Source of the DNA: Neptuniibacter sp.
Lineage (GTDB): Bacteria; Pseudomonadota; Gammaproteobacteria; Pseudomonadales; Balneatricaceae
NCBI GenBank assembly: GCA_030149405.1
Contig: JASBRM010000221.1
Span: forward strand, 1 to 8,375
Length of the DNA stretch: 8,375 bases
Direction: 5' to 3'
Under the pieces are notes generated by a model, which made no database searches, was not told the origin of the DNA, and saw only the letters and a program-made list of their open reading frames with translations. Numbering within the stretch: position 1 is the first letter of the stretch; each line of letters begins with the position of its first letter. Positions 1-8,190 of the stretch are shown here, in pieces. The position numbers and the translations under genes were made by a program.

Positions 1-1016
1 TTCTACAAGAAAACCATCGGTTACGGACTGCCGGACTTCGCAGAGGAACTCAACTACGGAGTCGATCTATCAACCATCTGAGGGTGGTATCAGATTGATG
101 GGGTGAAGGTGCCCCATCAACCATTAAATCCGTATACCCATAAAAATAAAACCATTGCGACTACCGCCACAATCATTGCCTTAATGGTTTTGGCAGTATC
201 CGTTGCTTTGTATCAACGCCTTTCAGGTGGTTTCCAGCAAATGCTCAGAGTTGCTCGTACCATTCAGGGGCGGGGGTATAGGCAAGAGGACTATTGTTTC
301 AGCAAAGATGAGATGGGATATCTGGCCAAAAGGATTTATGAGATGGGCCTGGCTCTGGACGATATGCGACAAAACCTTGAGGACAGAGTGAATAAACGTA
401 CCGCTGAATTACAAAAAGTCACCACGAATCTTGAAAATGAAGTTGAGAAAACCCATGCCATGGCTGAGCAACTGCGATATTTGGCAGAAACGGATGAACT
501 CACAGGTTTAAATAACCGTCGTTACTTTGTGGAACAAATGGATAAAGAGTGGAAGCGAGCCGTAAGGCACAATCGCAGTCTTGCGCTTCTGATCATTGAT
601 GTAGATTTCTTCAAACAGGTCAATGATCGTTATGGCCATCAAATGGGCGATCAATGCTTACGGGTGATTGCGGCCACTCTGAAATTACAGATCCGCAGAA
701 GTTCTGACCTGGTGGCACGTTTGGGTGGAGAGGAGTTTGCCGTACTCATTCCTGAAACTGAATTTAAAGAAGCCTGTTCCCGTGCAGAGCACTGTTGGAA
801 CAGGTTGAACAGATCGAGCTGCCGCCTGTAACGCTGGATAGAAAACTCACTATTTCAATTGGCATTGGACAACTGGAACCCAGCTATAAATCTGTCAATG
901 ACTTCATCAATGCGGTTGATAAGGCGCTTTATGTCGCTAAGGAAAACGGCCGAAACCGCTTCGCTATTGCCAGCTATAGCGATAAAGATAGCAACCAACA
1001 GCCCTCACTTTTCTGA
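1..1016 (+). pseudogene. Membrane-bound diguanylate cyclase (GGDEF), 5'-truncated by the window edge and disrupted
   Basis: An intact relative would make cyclic di-GMP from two GTP at the inner membrane. From a GTG at 103 the frame reads a membrane helix (about residues 17-38), a HAMP-like stretch (about 39-95), a coiled coil (about 90-130) and a GGDEF domain opening with DELTGLNNRR. The RSSD inhibitory site (residues 199-202) and GGEEF active-site loop (208-212, nt 724-738) are intact. The frame then goes off in a foreign tail ending at 829-831. The real continuation (LTISIGIG, then DKALYVAKENGRNRF) is in another frame, ending at 1014-1016. Adding one G after base 789 turns RAEHCW into RAEALLEQ and rejoins the two parts, so one base is missing. 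The first 26 codons (1-78) share the frame of the later part but stop at TGA 79-81. They may be the end of the sensor domain, giving a second lesion, or the end of a separate gene. The frameshift is clear; a sequencing error is possible. Confidence 0.8.
95..120 (+). repeat. Perfect 9-bp inverted repeat just after the TGA at 79-81
   Basis: TTGATGGGG (95-103) is matched exactly by CCCCATCAA (112-120) across an 8-base loop. It begins 13 bases after the in-frame stop and overlaps the GTG at 103. No T-run follows, so it is not a classic intrinsic terminator. If the reading frame originally continued through 79-81, this is coding sequence and the repeat may be chance. Confidence 0.5.
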
Positions 1017-1056
1017 CTTTTCATACTTTATCCGCCAGCAGCAGATGTTGCTGTGC

Positions 1057-1104
1057 AGGCCTTTCTGCCTTTTTTGGTGTTTTTTGATTGTTTTTGTGTG
1101 TTTG
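1057..1104 (+). terminator. Probable intrinsic terminator after the diguanylate cyclase remnant
   Basis: A short stem AGGC (1057-1060) / GCCT (1067-1070) with a 6-base loop leads directly into T-runs at 1070-1075, 1080-1085 and 1091-1095, inside a stretch that is almost entirely T and G. A second small hairpin, CAGCA (1039-1043) / TGCTG (1049-1053), lies just upstream. The stem is short, but the long U-rich tail and the position 40 bases after the last stop codon fit termination. Confidence 0.5.
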
Positions 1105-1188
1105 TAAACGCCTATGGATGGCCCTATTCACGGGGCTTTGTTGCTTGATGCCATTTTTTGTCAGTTATGTAGCTGCTTTTTGTCATTG

Positions 1189-1224
1189 TTGAATTTTGGT
1201 CCGCAACTAGTATTTAAGCATAAC
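1189..1224 (+). promoter_or_regulatory. Weak sigma70-type promoter candidate for etfBA-fadBA
   Basis: The operon needs a promoter between the upstream T-tract and etfB at 1263. Two overlapping, imperfect candidates are visible: TTGAAT (1189-1194) with TATTTA (1211-1216) at 16-bp spacing, and TTGGTC (1196-1201) with CATAAC (1219-1224) at 17-bp spacing. Neither is strong, and no convincing fatty-acid regulator palindrome overlaps them. Confidence 0.25.
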
Positions 1225-1262
1225 TAAAAACAACAGCCGGATAAGAAATAGAAGAGGCAGTT

Positions 1263-2012
1263 ATGAAAGTACTGGTCGCTGTAAAGCGTGTCATAGATTA
1301 CAACGTCAAGGTGCGTGTTAAAGCAGATAACAGTGATGTTGATCTGGCCAATGTGAAAATGGCCCTGAACCCTTTCTGTGAAATCGCAGTGGAAGAAGCG
1401 GTACGTCTGAAAGAGGCGGGTACTGCAGATGAAGTCGTTGTGGTTTCTATCGGTAGCAAAAGCTGTGAAGAGCAGATCCGCACTGCGCTGGCACTCGGCG
1501 CTGACCGCGGTATACGTATTGAAACTGAAGACGCACCGGATTCACTTTCCGTTGCCAAACTCTTGGAAAAAGTCGTTGAGAAAGAAGCACCGGGCCTGGT
1601 GATTCTGGGTAAACAGGCGATCGATTCGGACAATAACCAGACCGGTCAGATGCTGGCTGCGCTTCTGGATCGTCCACAAGGTACGTTCGCCTCTGAAGTT
1701 AACGTATCGGGTGACAGTGTTCAGGTAACCCGTGAAGTCGATGGCGGCCTGCAAACAGTTGAATTGGCCATGCCAGCCATTGTGACGACAGACCTGCGTC
1801 TTAACGAGCCTCGTTATGCAGCTCTGCCAAATATCATGAAAGCGAAACGTAAACCTCTGGAAGTACTGAGCCCGGATGATCTGGGTGTCAGTGTCAGCAG
1901 CAATCTCACTCTGCTTCGCGTAGAGCCACCTGCAGAACGTCAGGCAGGTATTAAGGTCGGCTCGGTGGATGAGCTGTTAGAGAAACTGCGCAACGAAGCC
2001 AAAGTGATTTAA
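1263..2012 (+). CDS. etfB: Electron transfer flavoprotein subunit beta
   Basis: Beta subunit of the soluble ETF heterodimer, which accepts electrons from acyl-CoA dehydrogenases and passes them to ETF:ubiquinone oxidoreductase at the membrane. In characterised ETFs this subunit binds AMP. The 249-residue length is usual for the family. It starts [20 protein letters not shown], and [20 protein letters not shown] and [18 protein letters not shown] are typical of group I ETF-beta. The family signature is at about residues 155-175 (VTREVDGG through MPAIVT). The dehydrogenase-docking loop is at about 178-198, with the core [16 protein letters not shown]. The start is supported by AGAGG at 1253-1257, 5 bases before the ATG. 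First gene of the four-gene operon; its TAA overlaps the Shine-Dalgarno of etfA, so the two are probably translationally coupled. No anomaly seen. Confidence 0.97.
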   Translation: MKVLVAVKRVIDYNVKVRVKADNSDVDLANVKMALNPFCEIAVEEAVRLKEAGTADEVVVVSIGSKSCEEQIRTALALGADRGIRIETEDAPDSLSVAKLLEKVVEKEAPGLVILGKQAIDSDNNQTGQMLAALLDRPQGTFASEVNVSGDSVQVTREVDGGLQTVELAMPAIVTTDLRLNEPRYAALPNIMKAKRKPLEVLSPDDLGVSVSSNLTLLRVEPPAERQAGIKVGSVDELLEKLRNEAKVI

Positions 2013-2024
2013 GGAGGTTGAGTG

Positions 2025-2954
2025 ATGACTACGTTGGTAATAGCTGAACACGATAACAAAGAACTTAAACCAGTTACCTTAAACACACTGGCGGCTGCTC
2101 AGGCGATTGGTGGGGATGTTCACCTGCTGGTGGCGGGTAGCGGTTGTGGTGCTGTGGCAGATACAGCGGCGCAGATCCCAGCAGTAAGTAAAGTACTCAC
2201 TGCGGATAGCCCGGCATATGAACATCAACTGGCAGAAAATGTCAGCAAACTGGTTCTGAGCATTGCTGCGGATTACAGCCATATTTTGGCGTCTGCTACT
2301 ACAACCGGTAAGAACTTCCTGCCACGGGTTGCTGCGCTGCTGGATGTAAACCAGATCTCAGACATCATCTCTGTAGAGGCGGATGATACGTTCAAACGTC
2401 CAATCTATGCAGGCAACGCAATTGCCACTGTGCAGTCGGCTGATGCTGTCAAAGTCATTACCGTGCGCGGTACCGCTTTTGATGCGGTTGAAAACAGCGG
2501 CGGCTCAGCTGAAATCTCCACTGTAGGCGAATCCTGTGATGCGGGCATCTCAAGCTTTGTCGGTGAAGAACTGGCAGAAAGTGATCGTCCGGAACTGACC
2601 GCAGCATCCGTAGTGGTGTCTGGTGGTCGTGGTATGGGCAACGGCGAGAACTTTGACCTGCTTTACAAAGTGGCAGACAAACTCGGCGCTGCGGTGGGTG
2701 CATCCCGAGCCGCAGTTGACGCAGGTTTTGTCCCTAACGATATGCAGGTAGGTCAGACCGGCAAGATGGTTGCGCCGGATCTGTACATCGCGGTGGGTAT
2801 CTCCGGTGCCATTCAGCATCTGGCGGGTATGAAGGATTCCAAAATCATTGTTGCGATCAACAAAGATGAAGAAGCCCCAATCTTCCAGGTGGCAGATTAT
2901 GGTCTGGTGGCAGACCTCTTTGAGGCAGTACCCGAGTTAGAGGGCAAGTTGTAA
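2025..2954 (+). CDS. etfA: Electron transfer flavoprotein subunit alpha
   Basis: FAD-carrying subunit of ETF, partner of the EtfB encoded just upstream. The ATG at 2025 is preferred over the GTG at 2022. The strong AAGGAGG (2011-2017) lies 7 bases before the ATG but only 4 before the GTG, and [11 protein letters not shown] matches the usual EtfA N-terminus. This gives 309 residues, a normal length. The N-terminal alpha/beta domain includes [18 protein letters not shown]. The C-terminal FAD-binding domain starts at about residue 195 ([10 protein letters not shown]) and holds [20 protein letters not shown] and the ETF-alpha signature at about 253-279 ([10 protein letters not shown]). It ends [16 protein letters not shown], also typical. 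The stop codon lies in the loop of a small hairpin (2940-2960). Group I ETF serving fatty-acid oxidation is the natural reading given fadBA next door. Confidence 0.97.
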   Translation: MTTLVIAEHDNKELKPVTLNTLAAAQAIGGDVHLLVAGSGCGAVADTAAQIPAVSKVLTADSPAYEHQLAENVSKLVLSIAADYSHILASATTTGKNFLPRVAALLDVNQISDIISVEADDTFKRPIYAGNAIATVQSADAVKVITVRGTAFDAVENSGGSAEISTVGESCDAGISSFVGEELAESDRPELTAASVVVSGGRGMGNGENFDLLYKVADKLGAAVGASRAAVDAGFVPNDMQVGQTGKMVAPDLYIAVGISGAIQHLAGMKDSKIIVAINKDEEAPIFQVADYGLVADLFEAVPELEGKL

Positions 2955-2960
2955 GCCCTC
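2940..2960 (+). promoter_or_regulatory. Hairpin enclosing the etfA stop codon
   Basis: GAGGGC (2940-2945) pairs perfectly with GCCCTC (2955-2960), and the 9-base loop contains the etfA TAA (2952-2954). It could protect the 3' end of an etfBA message or mark a processing site. There is no following T-run, so it is not an intrinsic terminator on its own. Confidence 0.4.
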
Positions 2961-2975
2961 CATTAATTTCAAAGA

Positions 2976-2993
2976 GCCTCGTTATAACGGGGC
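2976..2993 (+). promoter_or_regulatory. Near-perfect palindrome in the etfA-fadB gap
   Basis: GCCTCG (2976-2981) and CGGGGC (2988-2993) flank TTATAA, forming an 18-base palindrome with one G-T wobble. The sequence after it is A-rich, not T-rich, which argues against termination in the + direction. It may be an mRNA processing or stability hairpin that adjusts etfBA against fadBA levels, or a protein-binding operator. It sits 30 bases before the fadB start. Confidence 0.35.
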
Positions 2994-3023
2994 CAAAAAT
3001 AAAAATTAGACGGAGCAACTTAG

Positions 3024-5186
3024 ATGCTTTTCGAAGGAAAATCGATTCAGGTTCAGCCGGTCGAAAACGGAATCTACGAAGTGGTTTTTGACCGCAAAGA
3101 TGATGCTGTTAACAAACTCGACCGTGCCACCACTGCAGAACTGCATGAAGCCGTGGCTGTATTGCAGGCGATTGATGACCTGCAGGGCGTGATTTTTACC
3201 AGCGCCAAAGAGAGTTTTATTGTCGGTGCCGATATCACCGAGTTCATGGGCTTCTTCACACAGGAAGACGATGTACTGATTGCCGGTTTAATGGAGATCC
3301 ACGGTCTGTTAAATCAGATCGAAGACCTAAAAGCCCCCACCGTTACAGCAATTAACGGACTTTGCCTCGGTGGTGGGTTTGAGGTCGCCCTGGCGACAGA
3401 TTACAGAGTACTGGGTGATCAGGCCAAAGTGGGCCTGCCTGAAGTAAAACTGGGTATTTTCCCGGGTTGGGGCGGCACCATTCGTCTGCCTCGTCTGATC
3501 GGCGTTGATAACGCGAATGAGTGGATCTGCGCAGGTGTAGAGAAACGAGCTGATGCGGCGCTGAAAGATGGCGCGGTTGATGCGGTAGTGACCACAGCAC
3601 AGGTACGTGAAGCCGCGCTGGATCTGTTGAAAGGCTGTATTTCCGGCAAGTTTGATTATCAGGCCCGTCGTGATGAGAAGAAGAGCCCGATCAAACTGAA
3701 TCAGGTTGAACAGATGATGGCGTTTGAATCCGCTAAAGGTGTAATCGGTGGTAAGGCGGGTCCTCACTATCCAGCGCCAATGGCGGCCCTGAAAACAGTG
3801 CAGAAACACGCCAATCTGCCGCGTGAAAAAGCCAACGAAGTGGAAGCGAAAAACTTCGTCAAAGTGGCTAAAACAGATGTCTGCGCATCACTGGTGGGTT
3901 TGTTCCTGAAAGATCAGTACGTGAAAAAAGTCAGTAAAAGCTTTGAGAAACAAGCAGAACCTGTTGCCAAGGCTGCCGTACTGGGTGCCGGTATTATGGG
4001 CGGTGGTGTTGCGTATCAATCCGCAGTTAAAGGCACCCCAATCCTGATGAAGGATATCAACGAGGGTGCCCTGCAACTGGGTCTGGATGAAGCCACTAAA
4101 CTGCTGAACAAACGTGTATCCCGTGGTCGTATGGATGCCATGAAAATGGCAGGCGTACTGAACAAGATCACTCCAACCCTGAACTACGGTGATTTCGGTA
4201 ACGTTGATCTGGTGGTTGAGGCGGTAGTTGAACATCCAAAAGTTAAGAAAGCCGTTCTCGCAGAAGTGGAAGAACAGCTGCAGGAAGGTGCAATCCTGAC
4301 CTCCAACACATCAACAATCTCGATTACAGAGCTGGCTACGGCTCTGAAAAAACCAGAAAACTTCTGCGGTATGCACTTCTTTAACCCAGTGCATCAGATG
4401 CCGCTGGTTGAGGTTATTCGCGGTGAGAAATCTTCGGAAGCAGCCGTTGCTAGAACCGTGGCTTATGCAAAAGCGATGGGTAAAACCCCAATCGTTGTGA
4501 ATGACTGCCCGGGCTTCCTGGTTAACCGAATTCTGTTCCCGTACTTCGGCGGCTTTACGGCCCTGATGGAAGATGGCGCAGACTTCAGGCAGATCGACAA
4601 AGTGATGGAAGGTTACGGCTGGCCAATGGGCCCTGCGTACCTGCTTGATGTAGTAGGCATCGATACCGCACACCACGCCGATGCAGTGATGGCGGTAGGT
4701 TATCCGGATCGCATGAGCCACGAAGGCGAAAACGTGATCGACCGTATGTTCAAACTGGAGCGTTTCGGCCAGAAGAACAACAAAGGTTTCTACCAGTACG
4801 AACTGGACCGCAAAGGTAAGCCGAAGAAAATTGTTGATGAAGACGTCCCCGCACTGCTGGAAGGTATTGCCAAAGAAAGCCGCGAATTCAGCGATGAAGA
4901 GATCGTTGAACGTATGATGATTCCTCTTTGCATCGAAACGGTTCGCTGCCTTGAAGATGGCATCGTAGACAGTCCGGCAGAAGCCAATATGGGCCTGATC
5001 TACGGTATCGGTTTCCCTCCATTCCGTGGCGGTGTATTCCACTACCTAGATCAGCTTGGCCTGGATAACTTCTGTGCCCTGGCAGCGAAATATGAATCTC
5101 TGGGGCCGTTGTATCAGCCAACAGAGAAAATGAAACAGATGGCCGCCGCAGGCGAGACATATCTACCAGCAACTGCACAGGCTTAA
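3024..5186 (+). CDS. fadB: Fatty acid oxidation complex alpha subunit: enoyl-CoA hydratase / 3-hydroxyacyl-CoA dehydrogenase
   Basis: Multifunctional alpha subunit of the beta-oxidation complex: it hydrates trans-2-enoyl-CoA and then oxidises L-3-hydroxyacyl-CoA with NAD+, in the cytoplasm with FadA. It has 720 residues, close to E. coli FadB (729). The crotonase domain covers about 1-190, with oxyanion-hole motif [10 protein letters not shown] and catalytic glutamates E120 and E140 ([12 protein letters not shown]), equal to E119/E139 of E. coli. The NAD-binding dehydrogenase domain starts at about residue 315, with GAGIMG at 321-326. Its catalytic pair is H451 (MHFFNPVH) and E463 (PLVEVIRG), followed by CPGFLVNRI. 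The C-terminal dehydrogenase half ends with the conserved [12 protein letters not shown] near 655-667. CGGAG at 3011-3015, 8 bases before the ATG, supports the start. The gap to fadA is only 12 bases. Confidence 0.97.
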   Translation: MLFEGKSIQVQPVENGIYEVVFDRKDDAVNKLDRATTAELHEAVAVLQAIDDLQGVIFTSAKESFIVGADITEFMGFFTQEDDVLIAGLMEIHGLLNQIEDLKAPTVTAINGLCLGGGFEVALATDYRVLGDQAKVGLPEVKLGIFPGWGGTIRLPRLIGVDNANEWICAGVEKRADAALKDGAVDAVVTTAQVREAALDLLKGCISGKFDYQARRDEKKSPIKLNQVEQMMAFESAKGVIGGKAGPHYPAPMAALKTVQKHANLPREKANEVEAKNFVKVAKTDVCASLVGLFLKDQYVKKVSKSFEKQAEPVAKAAVLGAGIMGGGVAYQSAVKGTPILMKDINEGALQLGLDEATKLLNKRVSRGRMDAMKMAGVLNKITPTLNYGDFGNVDLVVEAVVEHPKVKKAVLAEVEEQLQEGAILTSNTSTISITELATALKKPENFCGMHFFNPVHQMPLVEVIRGEKSSEAAVARTVAYAKAMGKTPIVVNDCPGFLVNRILFPYFGGFTALMEDGADFRQIDKVMEGYGWPMGPAYLLDVVGIDTAHHADAVMAVGYPDRMSHEGENVIDRMFKLERFGQKNNKGFYQYELDRKGKPKKIVDEDVPALLEGIAKESREFSDEEIVERMMIPLCIETVRCLEDGIVDSPAEANMGLIYGIGFPPFRGGVFHYLDQLGLDNFCALAAKYESLGPLYQPTEKMKQMAAAGETYLPATAQA

Positions 5187-6374
<1,188 letters not shown>

Positions 6375-6417
6375 CCCACCCCTAACTCTTTCTTGCAACC
6401 CTCGCTTTTAGCTATTT

Positions 6418-6441
6418 GCCCCGCACTCGCGGGGCTTTTTT
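6418..6441 (+). terminator. Strong intrinsic terminator of etfBA-fadBA
   Basis: A perfect 7-bp GC-rich stem, GCCCCGC (6418-6424) / GCGGGGC (6429-6435), with an ACTC loop is followed at once by six T (6436-6441) and a further AT-rich stretch. It lies 43 bases after the fadA stop and separates the operon from the gene at 6540. Confidence 0.93.
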
Positions 6442-6539
6442 ATTTAATATTGCCTAAAATCAGGCGATAGATTCAGAAAGCACTTTTAACCAACTCACAC
6501 TCATGTAAGGATTACCCACAGTATCCAAGAGGAAGGCTA

Positions 6540-7130
6540 ATGGCGCTCTACATTATCCCACTGCTGATCATCGTGCTCCTTGTACTGTTTTTGCGCAGAA
6601 TCAAAAAGCGCAAAAAAACAGGACCAAGCGAAGAAGAGTATTTCGCCAAGGTACTCAAAGATGTTGATCAATCTCAGGAAGAGAAGGCTCAAGCGGTTGA
6701 AGAGCCCAGAGAGACAACCGTTCAACAAATTGAGGCCAAAACTCAGACCGAGCAGCCCAAAGAGCTACAACAAGCACAGCCCGTTGAGGAACCAGCACCA
6801 ACGCCCGTTGAATCTGAACCAGCACACGCACCAGAACCAGCGGCAGTTGCTGAACCAAAGCCAAAACCCGCCCCAGCAAAACCTAAACAACGCTTCACAC
6901 CCTCAAACCCACTGATCAAACAGTACGAAACTCACCTGAATCTGGAGATGCTGCGCGCCCAGAATGCAGGTGATGAAGATGCCTACATCGACATCGTGCG
7001 AAAGAACTCTGTCTATATGAAAAACTGCACCCTGCTTAACAAAGCACTGGCAGAGAAAGATAAAGAAAAAGCACTGGCATCACTGAAGAAAATCCGCGAG
7101 ATGATTCCTAAGGATTTCAGGCAGGAATAA
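6540..7130 (+). CDS. Hypothetical single-pass membrane protein with Pro/Glu/Ala-rich linker
   Basis: Not recognised. The 196-residue product starts with a very hydrophobic helix (about 3-18) followed at once by RRIKKRKK (19-26), which predicts an N-terminal anchor with the rest in the cytoplasm. Residues 27-45 are acidic. Residues about 46-117 form a low-complexity linker rich in P, E, A, Q and K, probably disordered. Residues about 118-196 are charged and look all-helical (NPLIKQYETHLNLEMLRAQN, then a Lys-rich helix), and should be the functional domain. AGAGGA (6528-6533), 6 bases before the ATG, supports the start. It follows the fadA terminator, so it is probably transcribed separately, though I see no convincing promoter in 6442-6539. 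The anchor-linker-domain order resembles ZipA, but the C-terminal part is too short and unlike the ZipA domain. An envelope scaffold or adaptor role is only a guess. Confidence 0.85.
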   Translation: MALYIIPLLIIVLLVLFLRRIKKRKKTGPSEEEYFAKVLKDVDQSQEEKAQAVEEPRETTVQQIEAKTQTEQPKELQQAQPVEEPAPTPVESEPAHAPEPAAVAEPKPKPAPAKPKQRFTPSNPLIKQYETHLNLEMLRAQNAGDEDAYIDIVRKNSVYMKNCTLLNKALAEKDKEKALASLKKIREMIPKDFRQE

Positions 7131-7192
7131 GACCGGTTAATTCGGGCTTTTCTGATAGCAGAAGTTATGACAGGATAGTCGCACACATTTTA

Positions 7193-7213
7193 TTTTCTCC
7201 ATGAGGGAGAAAA
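7193..7213 (+). repeat. Perfect 8-bp inverted repeat upstream of the AT-rich gene pair
   Basis: TTTTCTCC (7193-7200) is matched exactly by GGAGAAAA (7206-7213) around ATGAG. It lies in the 190-bp gap between the genes at 6540 and 7321. CCCC rather than T follows, so it is not a typical terminator; an operator for the downstream genes is possible. Elsewhere in this gap I see only a weak stem (CCG/CGG near 7133-7145 followed by CTTTT), a T7 run and the small reading frame at 7233. Confidence 0.4.
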
Positions 7214-7232
7214 CCCCGGGCAAGGAAAGCTT

Positions 7233-7331
7233 ATGAAATTCAAAGATCTAACCTTTTTTTCATTTTCCCCTGTTGGGATAAATATTTCCTTAATTATAGG
7301 GGGGAGGAGACTAGGAACATATGATTGGTGA
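7233..7331 (+). CDS. Possible 32-residue leader peptide overlapping the next gene
   Basis: An ATG at 7233 with AAGGA (7222-7226) 6 bases upstream opens a frame starting MKFKDLTFFSFSPVG and ending GTYDW, with its TGA at 7329-7331. That stop lies 11 bases inside the gene starting at 7321, an arrangement typical of translational coupling. The peptide is hydrophobic in the middle and basic near the end. Short frames of this length occur by chance, and the downstream gene has its own purine-rich ribosome site, so this is tentative. Confidence 0.2.
   Translation: MKFKDLTFFSFSPVGINISLIIGGRRLGTYDW
7303..7320 (+). promoter_or_regulatory. Purine-rich ribosome-binding region of the gene at 7321
   Basis: A run of six G followed by AGGAG spans 7299-7309, with a second AGGA at 7313-7316. 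The first core is 11 bases from the ATG, rather far, and the second is 4 bases away, rather close. Together they still make 7321 the best start. The CCCC at 7267-7270 could pair with the G-run and partly hide it. Confidence 0.4.
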
Positions 7332-8115
7332 AATCAAAAAATCAGTAAGCGCCGCCCTATATGAGAGGTTAGTCAGTCCATTTTATGGGGCTCTTTTGAT
7401 TTCTTGGAGTCTGTGGAATTGGAAGATTCTCTATGTGACGTTTTTTGTTTCTGAAGAGCGCTTAGATAAAAATAAAATAGATTGGATAGTTAAGAACTGC
7501 TCTGAATTAAACGCTTTGGTGATATACCCACTTGCTTCAACACTAATCATTCTCACCCTACTTCCATTTATTACGAATGCTGCGTATTGGCTTCATCTAA
7601 AGTTTATCAAGTGGTGTCGAGACCAGAAGAACAGTATAGAAATGAAAACGCTCCTTACAACAGAACAGTCAATACAGATTAGAGAAGAGCTGATCAATAC
7701 AGAGCAGAAATTTGATTCTTTGCTCATTAGGAAAAATCAAGAAATAAAAGAGCTAAACCTTCAAATCGAATCATTAAAAAACGCGGCATCACAGCAAAGA
7801 CCCGAACCTAAACCAGAAACCGAAGGTGCTTCATTTTCAAGTGACGAAACAGATACTTTCTTGGGATCTCAGACAACATCTGGGATAGCTAGAAAGATTA
7901 AAGGGAACCCTGAGTTGCAGCGAGCGCTTGATACTATCATTAAATACATCCAAAACGGATGGGGCCAGTTGCCAGAAGACGATAATATTTCGCCAACATC
8001 TCTAGCTTTCTTCGAAGTAAACCACTTGATAGAAAATGAGGGAAATGGAATGTTCTCAATGACAGATTTGGGGAAAAGTGTTGTTAAAATTGTGCTCGAT
8101 AATGAATTCTATTGA
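7321..8115 (+). CDS. Hypothetical membrane protein: two-helix hairpin, coiled coil and small C-terminal domain
   Basis: Not recognised. 264 residues. A short basic-amphipathic N-terminus (IGEIKKSVSAALYERL) leads into an aromatic membrane helix at about 21-43 (YGALLISWSLWNWKILYVTF). A polar loop and a second membrane helix at about 64-90 follow, then a basic stretch (LHLKFIKWCRDQK). The positive charges put both ends in the cytoplasm. Residues about 112-157 have a strong coiled-coil pattern (REELINTEQKFDSLL, KNQEIKELNLQIESLK), then a polar Ser/Thr/Pro/Glu linker to about 186. A helical domain at about 187-264 ends TDLGKSVVKIVLDNEF and could be a small winged helix, by eye only. Base content is lower in GC than the fad operon (hand counts of two sample lines gave about 33% and 42%). 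Codons such as AGA, ATA and TTA are common here but rare in the fad genes, which suggests acquisition. Sensor, effector or phage-defence anchor are all possible; none is shown. Confidence 0.85.
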   Translation: MIGEIKKSVSAALYERLVSPFYGALLISWSLWNWKILYVTFFVSEERLDKNKIDWIVKNCSELNALVIYPLASTLIILTLLPFITNAAYWLHLKFIKWCRDQKNSIEMKTLLTTEQSIQIREELINTEQKFDSLLIRKNQEIKELNLQIESLKNAASQQRPEPKPETEGASFSSDETDTFLGSQTTSGIARKIKGNPELQRALDTIIKYIQNGWGQLPEDDNISPTSLAFFEVNHLIENEGNGMFSMTDLGKSVVKIVLDNEFY

Positions 8116-8184
8116 ACACAGAACAACAAAAGGGAGCCAACACATTCTGTGTTGCTTTCAGAGTTATTTAGAACACACAGGGAG
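8115..8184 (+). promoter_or_regulatory. Competing hairpins in the gap before the last gene
   Basis: The segment TTCTGTGTTG (8145-8154) has three possible partners. AACACAGAA (8115-8123) matches 9 bases. CAACACA (8138-8144) makes a 7-bp stem with a TTC loop. ACACAG (8175-8180) touches the Shine-Dalgarno AGGGAG (8179-8184). The structures are mutually exclusive, and one begins at the stop codon of the preceding gene. This could couple or gate translation of the gene at 8191, or be a repeated protein-binding site. Confidence 0.35.
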
Positions 8185-8190
8185 TTAGTT

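Noticed and set aside
780..800. Programmed ribosomal frameshift joining the two GGDEF parts
   Set aside because: There is no slippery heptamer or other recoding signal at the junction, and diguanylate cyclases are not known to use one; a missing base is simpler.
1121..1140. Second terminator upstream of etfB (GCCC/GGGC stem followed by TTTG)
   Set aside because: The stem is only 4 bp with an 8-base loop and there is no real T-run; the element at 1057-1104 is the better candidate.
1191..1212. FadR-type operator before etfB
   Set aside because: A GGTC half-site is present, but the second half matches poorly to the ANCTGGTCNGACNNGTT pattern, and no GAAAC-N4-GTTTC PsrA-like box was found.
2022..2024. 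GTG as the etfA start
   Set aside because: It is too close (4 bases) to the strong AAGGAGG, and the following ATG gives the usual EtfA N-terminus.
3327..3809. 160-codon minus-strand open frame inside fadB
   Set aside because: A shadow of the crotonase domain, which has all its catalytic residues in the + frame.
4311..5042. 243-codon open frame on the minus strand inside fadB
   Set aside because: It lies entirely within the well-supported fadB gene; its product is a Phe/His-rich shadow with no recognisable domain.
6540..7130. ZipA
   Set aside because: The layout is similar, but the C-terminal part is about 80 residues rather than about 130, shows no ZipA domain motifs, and no ligA neighbour is present.
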